Assembly: GCA_021816885.1 (NCBI GenBank)
Contig: JAKAWS010000010.1
Coordinates: 1 to 37,591, forward strand
Length of the DNA stretch: 37,591 nucleotides
Direction of reading: 5' to 3'
Source of the DNA: Microcaldota archaeon
Lineage (GTDB): Archaea > Micrarchaeota > Micrarchaeia > Micrarchaeales > Micrarchaeaceae
Shown here: piece by piece, positions 13,736 to 20,955 of the stretch
How positions within the stretch are numbered: position 1 is the stretch's first letter
How the letters are laid out: each line of letters opens with the position of its first letter
Notes under the pieces: generated by a model
What the model was told of the DNA's origin: nothing
Databases searched by the model: none
What the model saw: only the letters and a program-made list of their open reading frames with translations
Position numbers and translations under genes: made by a program

Positions 13736-15214
13736 TCAATGCGATCTTGCAAAGTTCACGATATGGTGTGCTGGCCTAGAGCATAATACACAACTCTTGT
13801 GTTCAGCGTCTCGCTGAGAGTCTAACGGCATATTCGTCGCTTTCGCGCCGGTCTCGTCCTTTATTTTGTCCTCACAACCTTCATCGCCGCACCATGGAGC
13901 TTGGGCAAAAAATCCCTCCGCCACAGCGAGCTTGAGCTCTTCATAGGTCAAGACCTTTCTTACTCTAGATAATATGAATCTCTTAGAGTTGTCGTACATT
14001 CCTTTCTGGATGCTCTCAAGCCTCTCTTTTATGCCGTTTATGAGGCCCTCTTCTTGCACCTTCTCCTTGGACGCGTTGTAGCGCGTATATACAGTGACTG
14101 ACTTCTCTGAAATCTCGCGTACACCGATCTCTATCCTTAATGGTACGCCCCTCAATTCCCATTCGTTGAATTTCCATCCTGGAGAGTATTCGTCGCGTGA
14201 ATCTAGCGAAGTCCGCGCTTTTCCTGCAAGTCTCTTCTCCAGCTCCGCGGCATGCTTCATGACTTCTTCCCTTGTCTCGTTGTTGTATATCGGCACTATC
14301 ACAACCTGTACCTTTGCCACATTCGGCGGGAGCACAAGACCCTTGTCATCAGAATGCGTAGCGACCATCACGCCGATCTCCCTGGAGGATATGGCATACG
14401 TGTTCTGGTATACATAATCAGCGCGCTCGTCCCTGCCTGTAAAAGATATCTCAAAAGCCTTAGAGAACTTCTGTTCGTCGTGGTGGAAGTCCGGACCCTG
14501 TATTGCCTTGCCGTCTGGCATGAAGTGCTCTAAGCTAAAACTTGCGACGGCACCCGCAAATTTTTCCTTCTGGGTCTTCCTTCCCTGGATACCAAATATC
14601 GCAAACGTGTCTTTCAACGCATTCTCATAAATCCCCATAATACGGGGCAGCTCCGCCTCAGCTTCTTCCTTAGATGCAAACGCGGAATGACCCTCGTTCC
14701 ACAGAAATTCTCTTGTACGCAGAAACGGTGTTGGATGCTTGAACTCCCAGCGCAGCACATTGTTCCACTGGTTAAGGCGCATTGGAAGGTCTCTCCATGA
14801 CCTTATCCATTTAGACAGATTTTCGTACATTATTGCCTCGGAGGTAGGGCGTACGGCGAGCCTCTCTTCCAGCTTTGTGTCGCCTGTTTGTGTAACCCAT
14901 GCAACCTCTGGGGTGAATCCCTCCACATGCTCCTTCTCTTTCTGAAGAAGATGCTCTGGTATAAGGGTAGGGAAATAGACATTTTCTATTCCGTCCTCCT
15001 TGAATTTTGCGTCCACATAATCCCTTACTTTCTCCCATACGAAATACGCTGACGGCCTAAAGGCGATGCAGCCTGATACTGCAGTATAGTCGATAAAATC
15101 CGATTTTAGGAGTACCTGCACATACCATTCTGAGAAATCTTTCTGCTTAGAAGCAGTTATACTGCGGTTTGGGCTGTTCTTCTCTCTAGAATCATTCGTA
15201 GCCATCAGTATCAC
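13736..15214 (-). CDS. proS: Prolyl-tRNA synthetase, archaeal/eukaryotic type
   Basis: 492 residues, the length of archaeal ProRS without an editing insertion. Visible are motif 2 (LRTREFLWNEGHSAFAS), the ATP/proline-site block RPTSEAIMYENLSKWIRSWRDLP, and motif 3 followed by the anticodon-binding domain (PPNVAKVQVVIVPIYN). A C-terminal zinc-type domain carries C-x4-C and C-x2-C. The usual C-terminal Tyr is replaced by His (FARSH). It charges tRNA-Pro. The gene has its own TATA candidate (15247-15256) and ends flush with tRNA-Gln. Proline dehydrogenase lies just upstream, so proline catabolism and charging genes are neighbours. The start could also be the fourth codon. Confidence 0.96.
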   Translation of the reverse strand: MILMATNDSREKNSPNRSITASKQKDFSEWYVQVLLKSDFIDYTAVSGCIAFRPSAYFVWEKVRDYVDAKFKEDGIENVYFPTLIPEHLLQKEKEHVEGFTPEVAWVTQTGDTKLEERLAVRPTSEAIMYENLSKWIRSWRDLPMRLNQWNNVLRWEFKHPTPFLRTREFLWNEGHSAFASKEEAEAELPRIMGIYENALKDTFAIFGIQGRKTQKEKFAGAVASFSLEHFMPDGKAIQGPDFHHDEQKFSKAFEISFTGRDERADYVYQNTYAISSREIGVMVATHSDDKGLVLPPNVAKVQVVIVPIYNNETREEVMKHAAELEKRLAGKARTSLDSRDEYSPGWKFNEWELRGVPLRIEIGVREISEKSVTVYTRYNASKEKVQEEGLINGIKERLESIQKGMYDNSKRFILSRVRKVLTYEELKLAVAEGFFAQAPWCGDEGCEDKIKDETGAKATNMPLDSQRDAEHKSCVLCSRPAHHIVNFARSH

Positions 15215-15267
15215 CGCGTCATTGACTTACAAGTGTAGTAGGAAAGATGATTTATATGTTTATTGGA

Positions 15268-16128
15268 CTATAGTTCCTTGACAGACGGTCCGAAGAGCGA
15301 TCTTATCAACAATGACAAGTGACCTGCTTCTCTGAGCCTCCTATATGAATATGATATCCATTCCTCTCCGAAGGGCAGATACATGGAGGTCTTGTGACCT
15401 GATTCTGCGAGCCTTACCAGATAGTCGTTCCTTATCCCCCTAAGCATCGCGTATGTCACATCGCGCTTGTGTATCTTGTTTAGGGAGAGTGCCTTCCTTA
15501 TTATCTTGTCGTCGTGAGTCCCTATGGTGAACGTATGCCCGCGTTTAAAGAGCTTGTCCATGAGCTTATAGTAGTTTGCCGTCACGTTCTTTCTGTCATT
15601 ATACGCTATGTCGGTCCCAGCTGAATACGCTCCTTTTACCAGCCTTATGACAGAGCCCCTGGTCTTGGTTATCCTGTCTATGTCGGTGGCGCTCCTCTTC
15701 AGATAGGACTGTATGCATATCCCTACACCGCCTTTTCTTGTCTCTCTCTCGTATAGGTCGATAGTGTCTTCCACCAGGGAGCTTTCCTCCATGTCCAGCC
15801 ATACGAATACGCCGCGCTTCCTTGCATACGCGACTATCCTAGAATAGTTCTTCGAACAATAGTCTTTGCCTACCAGTATTCCTAGCTGGGACGGCTTTAG
15901 GGATATATTAAAAGAGAGCTTTCTGGTCTTGAGGACATCTATAGCCTTTATATAAATGCGGATTGTGCGCTCCACGCTCTTCTTGTCCTTGTATGCTTCG
16001 CCGAGATAGTTTACTATTGGAATTATGCCGTAGCGTTGTGCTTTCTTCGCTTCGCGCAACGCGTCGCTTATAGACGGACCGGCTATCCACCTCCCTGAAA
16101 AGATACGTTCGATTGTGCCGGGCATCAT
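15268..16128 (-). CDS. Proline dehydrogenase (PutA/PRODH barrel)
   Basis: 286 residues, a single FAD-binding (beta/alpha)8 PRODH domain. Recognisable blocks are FNISLKPSQLG, FVWLDMEES, VIRLVKGAY, FTIGTHDD, and the substrate-binding YLPFGEEWISYSYRRLRE with its twin Arg. It oxidises L-proline to pyrroline-5-carboxylate with FAD and passes electrons to the membrane. No pyrroline-5-carboxylate dehydrogenase is in the window. The start overlaps the stop of the upstream HAD gene by 4 nt, so they form a two-gene operon. The next gene downstream is proS, with its own promoter. Confidence 0.93.
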   Translation of the reverse strand: MMPGTIERIFSGRWIAGPSISDALREAKKAQRYGIIPIVNYLGEAYKDKKSVERTIRIYIKAIDVLKTRKLSFNISLKPSQLGILVGKDYCSKNYSRIVAYARKRGVFVWLDMEESSLVEDTIDLYERETRKGGVGICIQSYLKRSATDIDRITKTRGSVIRLVKGAYSAGTDIAYNDRKNVTANYYKLMDKLFKRGHTFTIGTHDDKIIRKALSLNKIHKRDVTYAMLRGIRNDYLVRLAESGHKTSMYLPFGEEWISYSYRRLREAGHLSLLIRSLFGPSVKEL

Positions 16129-16721
16129 AAAACACCAATTCTTTCTAAATCGTCCACCAACTGACTGTAATCTTTGAACACAATCCCATTTATCCCTATC
16201 GATTCGGCTCCCAAGACATTCTTTTTCAGATTGTCTATGAATACTGTCTTGTCTGATGTGCTCTTCATACTTTCTAGTACTTTCCGATATATTGAAGCGG
16301 ATGGCTTTGCTATCCCCATCCCAAATGAAGTAAACCTTCTGTCAAATATGCTGGGATCGAACTTGTGCCTGTACGCCATAGCATACCTACTTTTAGATAT
16401 GTTGGTTATCAGTGCGGTCTTGTATCTTTTATGGAGCCGTCTTACCAGCGATTCGACATCCTTGTTTGTTTTTGCGAGTTTTAGGAATGCGCTGTTCCAC
16501 TCTATATCGGTGTTGGGATCCACTCTTAGTTCGGCAAGACATTTTTCCTTGAAAGGCACGAAGCCGATCTTCCCTAGCTCATGTTGTTTGAGGTTTCTGA
16601 CAAAAACCTCATGCATCTTGCTGTAATTTAGATGAAGCTTCTTGCTTATGTATCTGATGTACATCTCTTCGTTGAAATCCACGATAACGCCACCTAGATC
16701 AAATATTATCAGCTCAAACAA
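16125..16721 (-). CDS. HAD-superfamily hydrolase, subfamily IA
   Basis: 198 residues. All four HAD motifs are present: IIFDLGGVIVD (motif I; nucleophile Asp, second acid replaced by Gly as in the DLGGV group), LITNIS (motif II), IAKPSASIY (motif III Lys), and VFIDNLKKN (motif IV). An alpha-helical cap lies between motifs I and II. It is probably a small-molecule phosphatase; substrate unknown. The start is TTG at 16721 with a TATA candidate around 16733-16746, consistent with a leaderless mRNA. A relic of an IS200/IS605-type end lies directly upstream. Translationally coupled to proline dehydrogenase. Confidence 0.85.
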   Translation of the reverse strand: MFELIIFDLGGVIVDFNEEMYIRYISKKLHLNYSKMHEVFVRNLKQHELGKIGFVPFKEKCLAELRVDPNTDIEWNSAFLKLAKTNKDVESLVRRLHKRYKTALITNISKSRYAMAYRHKFDPSIFDRRFTSFGMGIAKPSASIYRKVLESMKSTSDKTVFIDNLKKNVLGAESIGINGIVFKDYSQLVDDLERIGVL

Positions 16722-16746
16722 AAGATCACGAAGTTATTTGTTAATA

Positions 16747-16785
16747 CAAGAGAACCGCGACTTTCGAGTCGTGGATAAGTTGCAC
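16747..16785 (+). mobile_element. IS200/IS605-type right-end hairpin relic, copy A
   Basis: A 39-nt segment containing an 8-bp hairpin (CCGCGACT with AGTCGTGG, one G-U pair, 4-nt loop), followed by a GTTGCAC-like end. It is 34/39 identical to 37423-37461 on the other strand. The layout, AA + hairpin with CGACTTT...AGTCG + GGAT + TTGCAC, resembles the right end and reRNA/omega-RNA 3' end of archaeal IS200/IS605 (tnpB) elements. No transposase is nearby, so it is a solo end or miniature derivative. Confidence 0.6.
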
Positions 16786-16882
16786 AGGGTTATATTGTGG
16801 CAAAGTATAAAAACATACAATCCTGCGCTCCGTATTGGTTCTCTCAAAGCCAGGGTTGGGAGAGGAGGTTACACTAAGAAAG

Positions 16883-16890
16883 CTATAAAA
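16883..16890 (+). promoter_or_regulatory. TATA box of PMM-like HAD gene
   Basis: CTATAAAA is centred 26 nt before the ATG at 16913. The mRNA should start at the ATG itself, the leaderless arrangement repeated through this window. Confidence 0.6.
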
Positions 16891-16912
16891 GGCTTAAAAC
16901 CACTCTTCCAAT

Positions 16913-17701
16913 ATGGACAAATCAACCATATCAGAAAAGAAGATAATAGTAGCCGATCTTGACGGCACACTTGCAGAGAGCAAGGCGAAAGTCGATAAGG
17001 ATATGGGCAGTATTATAAATTCTTTGCTCGGGTATATGGATTTTGCAGTAATAAGCGGCGGAAGCTACAAGCAACTGTTCAAACAGTTTATAGGAGAGAT
17101 CGAATTGGACAAGAGCGCAGCGCCGAGGCTGTATATACTTCCGACTTCAGGCAGCGAGATGTATCGCTTCTCTGATGGAGGGTGGAAGACAATCTACTCT
17201 GAAAAGTTGTCTGCCTCGGAAAAAAAGAGGATATTTGACGCGTTCAGGACTGTTGAGAATGAAGGCCTTTACATCAGACCTGATAGAGTATATGGAGAGA
17301 TAGTGGAAGACAGAGATACCCAGATAACGATGTCTGGAGTCGGGCAAGAGGCACCAATGGGGGCCAAAGATGCATGGGATCCGGACGCGAAGAAGCGCAC
17401 GCGGATAAAGGCGAGGATGGATATGCTGCTCCCGGATTTCGAGGTAAAGCTAGGTGGAAAGAGCTCTATAGACGTCACAAGAAAGGGGATAGACAAGGCA
17501 TACGGAATAAAGAAGATAAACGAGCATTTAGGGTATGGGATATCGGAGATGGTCTTCCTTGGAGATGCTTTGTTTGATGGAGGGAACGATTATCCGGTAT
17601 TAAAGTGCGGAGTGGATTGCATAGCTGTTGGGTCGGTAAGCGAGTCTAAGTCTGTGCTCAGGGGATTTCTTGATCAGCTTGGAAAGGGGGCTAAGGACTG
17701 A
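16913..17701 (+). CDS. HAD-IIB hydrolase, phosphomannomutase-like
   Basis: 262 residues. Motif I is VADLDGTLA (D15, D17) and motif IV is FLGDALFDGGND. In between are a C2-type cap with SGSEMYRF and ITMSGVGQEAPMGAKDAW, and GGKSSIDVTRKGIDKAYGI. The last block resembles the GG-x-SFDVFP-x-GWDKTY region of eukaryotic-type phosphomannomutases; trehalose- or sucrose-phosphatase-like members of the same subfamily are alternatives. A sugar-phosphate substrate is likely. The gene is leaderless and its last 11 nt overlap the 3' end of the convergent asparaginyl-tRNA synthetase gene. Confidence 0.82.
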   Translation: MDKSTISEKKIIVADLDGTLAESKAKVDKDMGSIINSLLGYMDFAVISGGSYKQLFKQFIGEIELDKSAAPRLYILPTSGSEMYRFSDGGWKTIYSEKLSASEKKRIFDAFRTVENEGLYIRPDRVYGEIVEDRDTQITMSGVGQEAPMGAKDAWDPDAKKRTRIKARMDMLLPDFEVKLGGKSSIDVTRKGIDKAYGIKKINEHLGYGISEMVFLGDALFDGGNDYPVLKCGVDCIAVGSVSESKSVLRGFLDQLGKGAKD

Positions 17702-19004
17702 CCCTGTTCATCATCCTCGGAAACGGTATGGCATCCCTTATGTGATCTAGGTTGAGCACCCATTTTATAAGACGTTCCATCCCCATGCCGAATCCCGCAT
17801 GTGGCACTCCGCCATATCTTAAAAGGTCAAGGTACCACGAGTAGTTATCCATATTGAACTTTGTCCCCTTTGCCTTTTCAACTTCCTTAAACCTTTTTAC
17901 CGCCTCAGCGTATTTCCAGATCCTTTCACTGCCTCCCACAATCTCTCCGTGGCCACCTGGCGCCTGCAGGTCTGCACACAGCACAGTACGCTCGTCTTCC
18001 GGGTTTATCGGCATATAGAAAGACTTAATCTCTTTAGGCCAGTATGTCACGAACACTGGGACCTTCTCCTTTTCTGTGAGGAGCCGTTCCTCTTCTACCC
18101 CGAAGTCATCTCCCCATGAAAGCGATTTACCGTTACTATTTAGCTGCTCTATTGCTTTTTCGTAAGTTATGCGCTTGAACGGAGGTTTGATATGCGAAAG
18201 CACATTCTTGTCAGCCCCTGCCTGCTCAAATAATTCAGCGTCCTCCTTCAGAAGGCCGGATACTATGGCCGAGACAAGACCTTCTACAAGTTCCATAGTC
18301 ATGTTTATATCGTAATACGCCATCTCGGGTTCAAGGTGCCAGTATTCTGCCAGGTGCTTTACTGTGCGGGATTTTTCGGCCCGGAACGAGGGGGCAAATG
18401 AGTATACCTTCTCGAGCGAGTATATCATCGCCTCTGAATATAACTGGGAGCTTTCTGTAAGATACGCATCCTTTCCGAAATAATCAACTGTGAACATGTC
18501 TGCACCGGTCTCTCCGGCCGACGATGTTATAAGAGGTGGCGTTATCTCGAAGAAACCATTGCTGTCCAAGAAGTGGCGGGCATGTCTGAATACGGCCGCC
18601 CTTACCTTCATTATCTTTGTCATCTTTGTACTTCTTAGCCAAAGATGACGTTTGTCCAGGAGCAGTTCTGTGCTCTGATATTCTGTTATCGGATATGGCT
18701 CGGAATTGGATATAAGTTGTATGCCGGATGCCTGTATCTCGTAGCCAGTAGGGGCACGCTTGTCCTCTACGACAGTCCCGTTTACCGAGACGCTCGATTC
18801 TACTGTTACTTCATCCACAACCTTCCACTCTTTTTCTGGAAGAGATTCTTTCTTAAGGGATATCTGTACGATTCCACTATGGTCTCTAAGCACAACGAAG
18901 GTTATTTTTCCACTGCCGCGTTTCCTGTGGATCCAACCGCGCAGCGAAACCTTCTTCCCTACTTTATCCCCTATCTCTGAAATGTGGATGTACATTGCAA
19001 GCAC
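17691..19004 (-). CDS. asnS: Asparaginyl-tRNA synthetase
   Basis: 437 residues, class IIb. The N-terminal OB-fold anticodon domain (VSLRGWIHRKRGSGKITFVV) is followed by the catalytic core: ITPPLITSSAGETGADMF, YLTESSQLYSEAMIYSLEKV, motif 2 SFRAEKSRTVKHLAEYWHLE, and motif 3 GFGMGMERLIKWV. HLAEYWHLEPEMA and the ending FPRMMNRVSP favour AsnRS over AspRS. A non-discriminating AspRS is less likely. It makes Asn-tRNA directly. It is divergent from scpA across 69 nt that include an AATAAATAT element usable in both directions. The start may be at 19004 or at the ATG three codons in. Confidence 0.92.
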   Translation of the reverse strand: MLAMYIHISEIGDKVGKKVSLRGWIHRKRGSGKITFVVLRDHSGIVQISLKKESLPEKEWKVVDEVTVESSVSVNGTVVEDKRAPTGYEIQASGIQLISNSEPYPITEYQSTELLLDKRHLWLRSTKMTKIMKVRAAVFRHARHFLDSNGFFEITPPLITSSAGETGADMFTVDYFGKDAYLTESSQLYSEAMIYSLEKVYSFAPSFRAEKSRTVKHLAEYWHLEPEMAYYDINMTMELVEGLVSAIVSGLLKEDAELFEQAGADKNVLSHIKPPFKRITYEKAIEQLNSNGKSLSWGDDFGVEEERLLTEKEKVPVFVTYWPKEIKSFYMPINPEDERTVLCADLQAPGGHGEIVGGSERIWKYAEAVKRFKEVEKAKGTKFNMDNYSWYLDLLRYGGVPHAGFGMGMERLIKWVLNLDHIRDAIPFPRMMNRVSP

Positions 19005-19073
19005 CCGTTACATTATGTTTCTTTGGGCAACAATAAATATCTTTGTGACCAACTATAATCGACCGGTCTTCAG

Positions 19074-19802
19074 ATGAAAGATACAGTAATCTTAGAGAGT
19101 AGCTTGGAGGAGAAAGCGATAAGTGGAGCTGGCTTCGATATAGAGGAGCTTGTATCCAGCGCGACTTGGAAGGAGCTTCTGCTTAGGTTGGTAGAGACAA
19201 ACAAGCTTGACCCATGGGATATAGACATAGGGAAGATTGCTGTAGATTACATATCCACCATAACAAAGATGAAACTGATGGACCTGTCTGTACCTGCCAA
19301 CATATTATTCGCGGCTTCTTACCTGTTAAAGCTGAAGAGCGAATATATGCAGATATTCCCTGAGAACGTGGCAAATGAAACAGAGGTAGATGGAGGATAC
19401 CCTAGGAGGGTATTGCCCGAGATACCAAACCTCGTGGTCAGGTCAAGGCACCTACCCTACAGGAAGATAACTCTGCAGGACCTTATGGATGCGCTGGACG
19501 ATGCGATAAAGATAGAGGAGAAGAGGGAAGTGGCAGCAAAAAGCTTTGCGCCGCAGCTGAAAATCAATATAGATATGGAGGATATATACAATAAAATGGA
19601 TATTGCATATAAGGTTTTCGAAAAGGGCGCAGATTCAGAGCGCAGCGTACTATTCAGCAAAATCTCCAAAGGCATGGATACAGATTCGATGATATTCGAC
19701 ATTTTCCTGCCGATGTTGTTCCTTGAACAGAATGGAAAGCTGTCTCTTTTCCAGGATCCGTTCTTTGGCGAGATAATAATAAGGCTTGGAAAGGCAGGGT
19801 GA
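19074..19802 (+). CDS. scpA: Segregation and condensation protein ScpA (kleisin)
   Basis: 242 residues. The N-terminal SMC-binding helix region has the signature WKELLLRLVETNKLDPWDID followed by ANILFAASYLLKLKSEYMQI. The C-terminal winged helix (SMIFDIFLPMLFLEQNGKLSLFQ) binds the other SMC head. ScpA bridges an SMC dimer and recruits ScpB for chromosome compaction and segregation. SMC itself is not in the window. The ScpB start follows 4 nt after the stop, with its ribosome site GGGTGAG overlapping the scpA stop codon, so the two are coupled. Confidence 0.93.
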   Translation: MKDTVILESSLEEKAISGAGFDIEELVSSATWKELLLRLVETNKLDPWDIDIGKIAVDYISTITKMKLMDLSVPANILFAASYLLKLKSEYMQIFPENVANETEVDGGYPRRVLPEIPNLVVRSRHLPYRKITLQDLMDALDDAIKIEEKREVAAKSFAPQLKINIDMEDIYNKMDIAYKVFEKGADSERSVLFSKISKGMDTDSMIFDIFLPMLFLEQNGKLSLFQDPFFGEIIIRLGKAG

Positions 19803-19806
19803 GAAT

Positions 19807-20277
19807 TTGGAGTCAGATAGTAAAGCGACGTCTAAAAAAATGGTTGAAGCTGTACTCTTCCTCTCGGGAAAGGCGATAAGCACAGCAGATATATCGAAAA
19901 TAACAGGGATTGTGTCAGTAGGGCAGATATCCAAGTTCCTGAGAGAGATAGAGAACGAGTATAGGGAACGCGACACGCCGATTATCATCAATGAGATAGC
20001 AGGAAAATTTATTATGGAGCTTAGGGAGCCGTACGCAAGCAGACTTAGCGGGTTGGCCAACCAGCCGGAAATATCTAAGGGAGCTTTGAGAATACTGGCG
20101 TACATAAGCAAGAACGAGCCGATTATGCAAAACAGGATAGTGAATACCTTCGGCGATTCCGCTTATCAGTACATAAAGGAACTCGTGGAGAAGGAGTTCA
20201 TAACGACTGAGAGGGAAGGCAGAACAAGGAGGATATCCACGACAAAGAAGTTCTCCGAATATTTTGGTATTGGTTAA
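19807..20277 (+). CDS. scpB: Segregation and condensation protein ScpB
   Basis: About 157 residues, two winged-helix domains. The N-terminal one is KMVEAVLFLSGKAISTADIS and then the KITGIVSVGQI turn. The second is GALRILAYISKNEPIMQNRI followed by AYQYIKELVEKEFI and the wing GRTRRISTTKKFSEYFG. ScpB dimers bind the linker of ScpA. I start at TTG 19807, which has a good GGGTGAG ribosome site 4-5 nt upstream; an in-frame TTG at 19786 would overlap scpA. The stop codon abuts, with no gap, the stop codon of the convergent cobalamin adenosyltransferase gene. Confidence 0.93.
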   Translation: MESDSKATSKKMVEAVLFLSGKAISTADISKITGIVSVGQISKFLREIENEYRERDTPIIINEIAGKFIMELREPYASRLSGLANQPEISKGALRILAYISKNEPIMQNRIVNTFGDSAYQYIKELVEKEFITTEREGRTRRISTTKKFSEYFGIG

Positions 20278-20835
20278 TCAGCCAGTGGGGTGTGCTTCCT
20301 CGACGTGCTCCGAGAAGCACAGATATCTACCCAGCCAGAAAAGATATGAGGAAAGGCGGTTGATATATTTTTTGGCGATCGAGATGCGTTCGCCAGACAG
20401 GCTATAAGATCCACAAAAAGAGAAGAAAGAGCGTTCTGCACGTCTGCACACAGATCTAGAAAGGTCAGCAGCCGCACTAGGACCGGTACCGCCGGGGAGC
20501 ACGAAGAGAGTGATTTTGGGCATAAGCTCGCCGACCGCCCTTGTCGCAGCCTCCAAAGAAGACAGATCTGCTTCAGACATTTTCTTTTTTGGGGAGAACT
20601 TAGGCTCTACAATTGCTGCAATCTCTGAATTTATAGAAAAGAGGATGTCTTGTATGCTGATAAGTTGGGATTGCAGGCGTTCGTCGGATATTTGAGAGCG
20701 GAGAAAGCCGATAGATGAAATTAGTTCGTCAATTTCGCCAATGCAACATATGAGAGGGTCGTTCTTAGGCAAGCGCTTTCCGCCTATCACCGTAGTCCCG
20801 TCATCTCCAACTCCAGTATAGTAGATATTCTCCAT
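20278..20835 (-). CDS. Cob(I)alamin adenosyltransferase, PduO type
   Basis: About 185 residues. The PduO-type ATP-binding signature is YYTGVGDDGTTVIGGKR, followed by K-x-D-P and IGEIDELISSIGF. The C-terminal half has FVLPGGTGPSAAADLSRSVC, then RRAERSFF and INRLSSYLFWLGR. It transfers the adenosyl group of ATP to cob(I)alamin to give coenzyme B12. No B12-dependent enzyme or other cobalamin gene is in the window, so it may salvage imported corrinoid. The ATG at 20835 is 25-27 nt from a TATA element (20855-20865) shared with tRNA-Val; a longer start at 20880 would run through that promoter. Confidence 0.93.
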   Translation of the reverse strand: MENIYYTGVGDDGTTVIGGKRLPKNDPLICCIGEIDELISSIGFLRSQISDERLQSQLISIQDILFSINSEIAAIVEPKFSPKKKMSEADLSSLEAATRAVGELMPKITLFVLPGGTGPSAAADLSRSVCRRAERSFFSFCGSYSLSGERISIAKKYINRLSSYLFWLGRYLCFSEHVEEAHPTG

Positions 20836-20854
20836 AGAAAAGATTAACCAAACA

Positions 20855-20865
20855 ATAATAAATAT
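20855..20865. promoter_or_regulatory. Bidirectional TATA element (adenosyltransferase / tRNA-Val)
   Basis: ATAATAAATAT lies about 24 nt before the 5' end of tRNA-Val on the plus strand and about 25 nt before the adenosyltransferase ATG on the minus strand. The whole divergent gap is only 48 nt. Confidence 0.5.
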
Positions 20866-20883
20866 GTGTGCGTGATTCATTTG

Positions 20884-20955
20884 GGGCCCGTAGTCGAATG
20901 GTAAGACGTCCGCTTCACACGCGGGAGACCCGGAGTCCGATTCTCCGCGGGCCCA
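20884..20955 (+). tRNA. tRNA-Val(CAC)
   Basis: The acceptor GGGCCCG pairs with CGGGCCC, discriminator A20955. The anticodon stem 20909-20913 with 20921-20925 encloses TTCACAC, giving anticodon CAC. The D-stem is GTC/GAC. The T-stem is CGGAG/CTCCG with loop TCCGATT, which has C instead of U at position 55. There is no intron and no encoded CCA. Its 3' end is exactly the left border of an A/T-rich gene block: the next base is already the stop codon of the DUF4143-type ATPase on the other strand. Confidence 0.95.
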
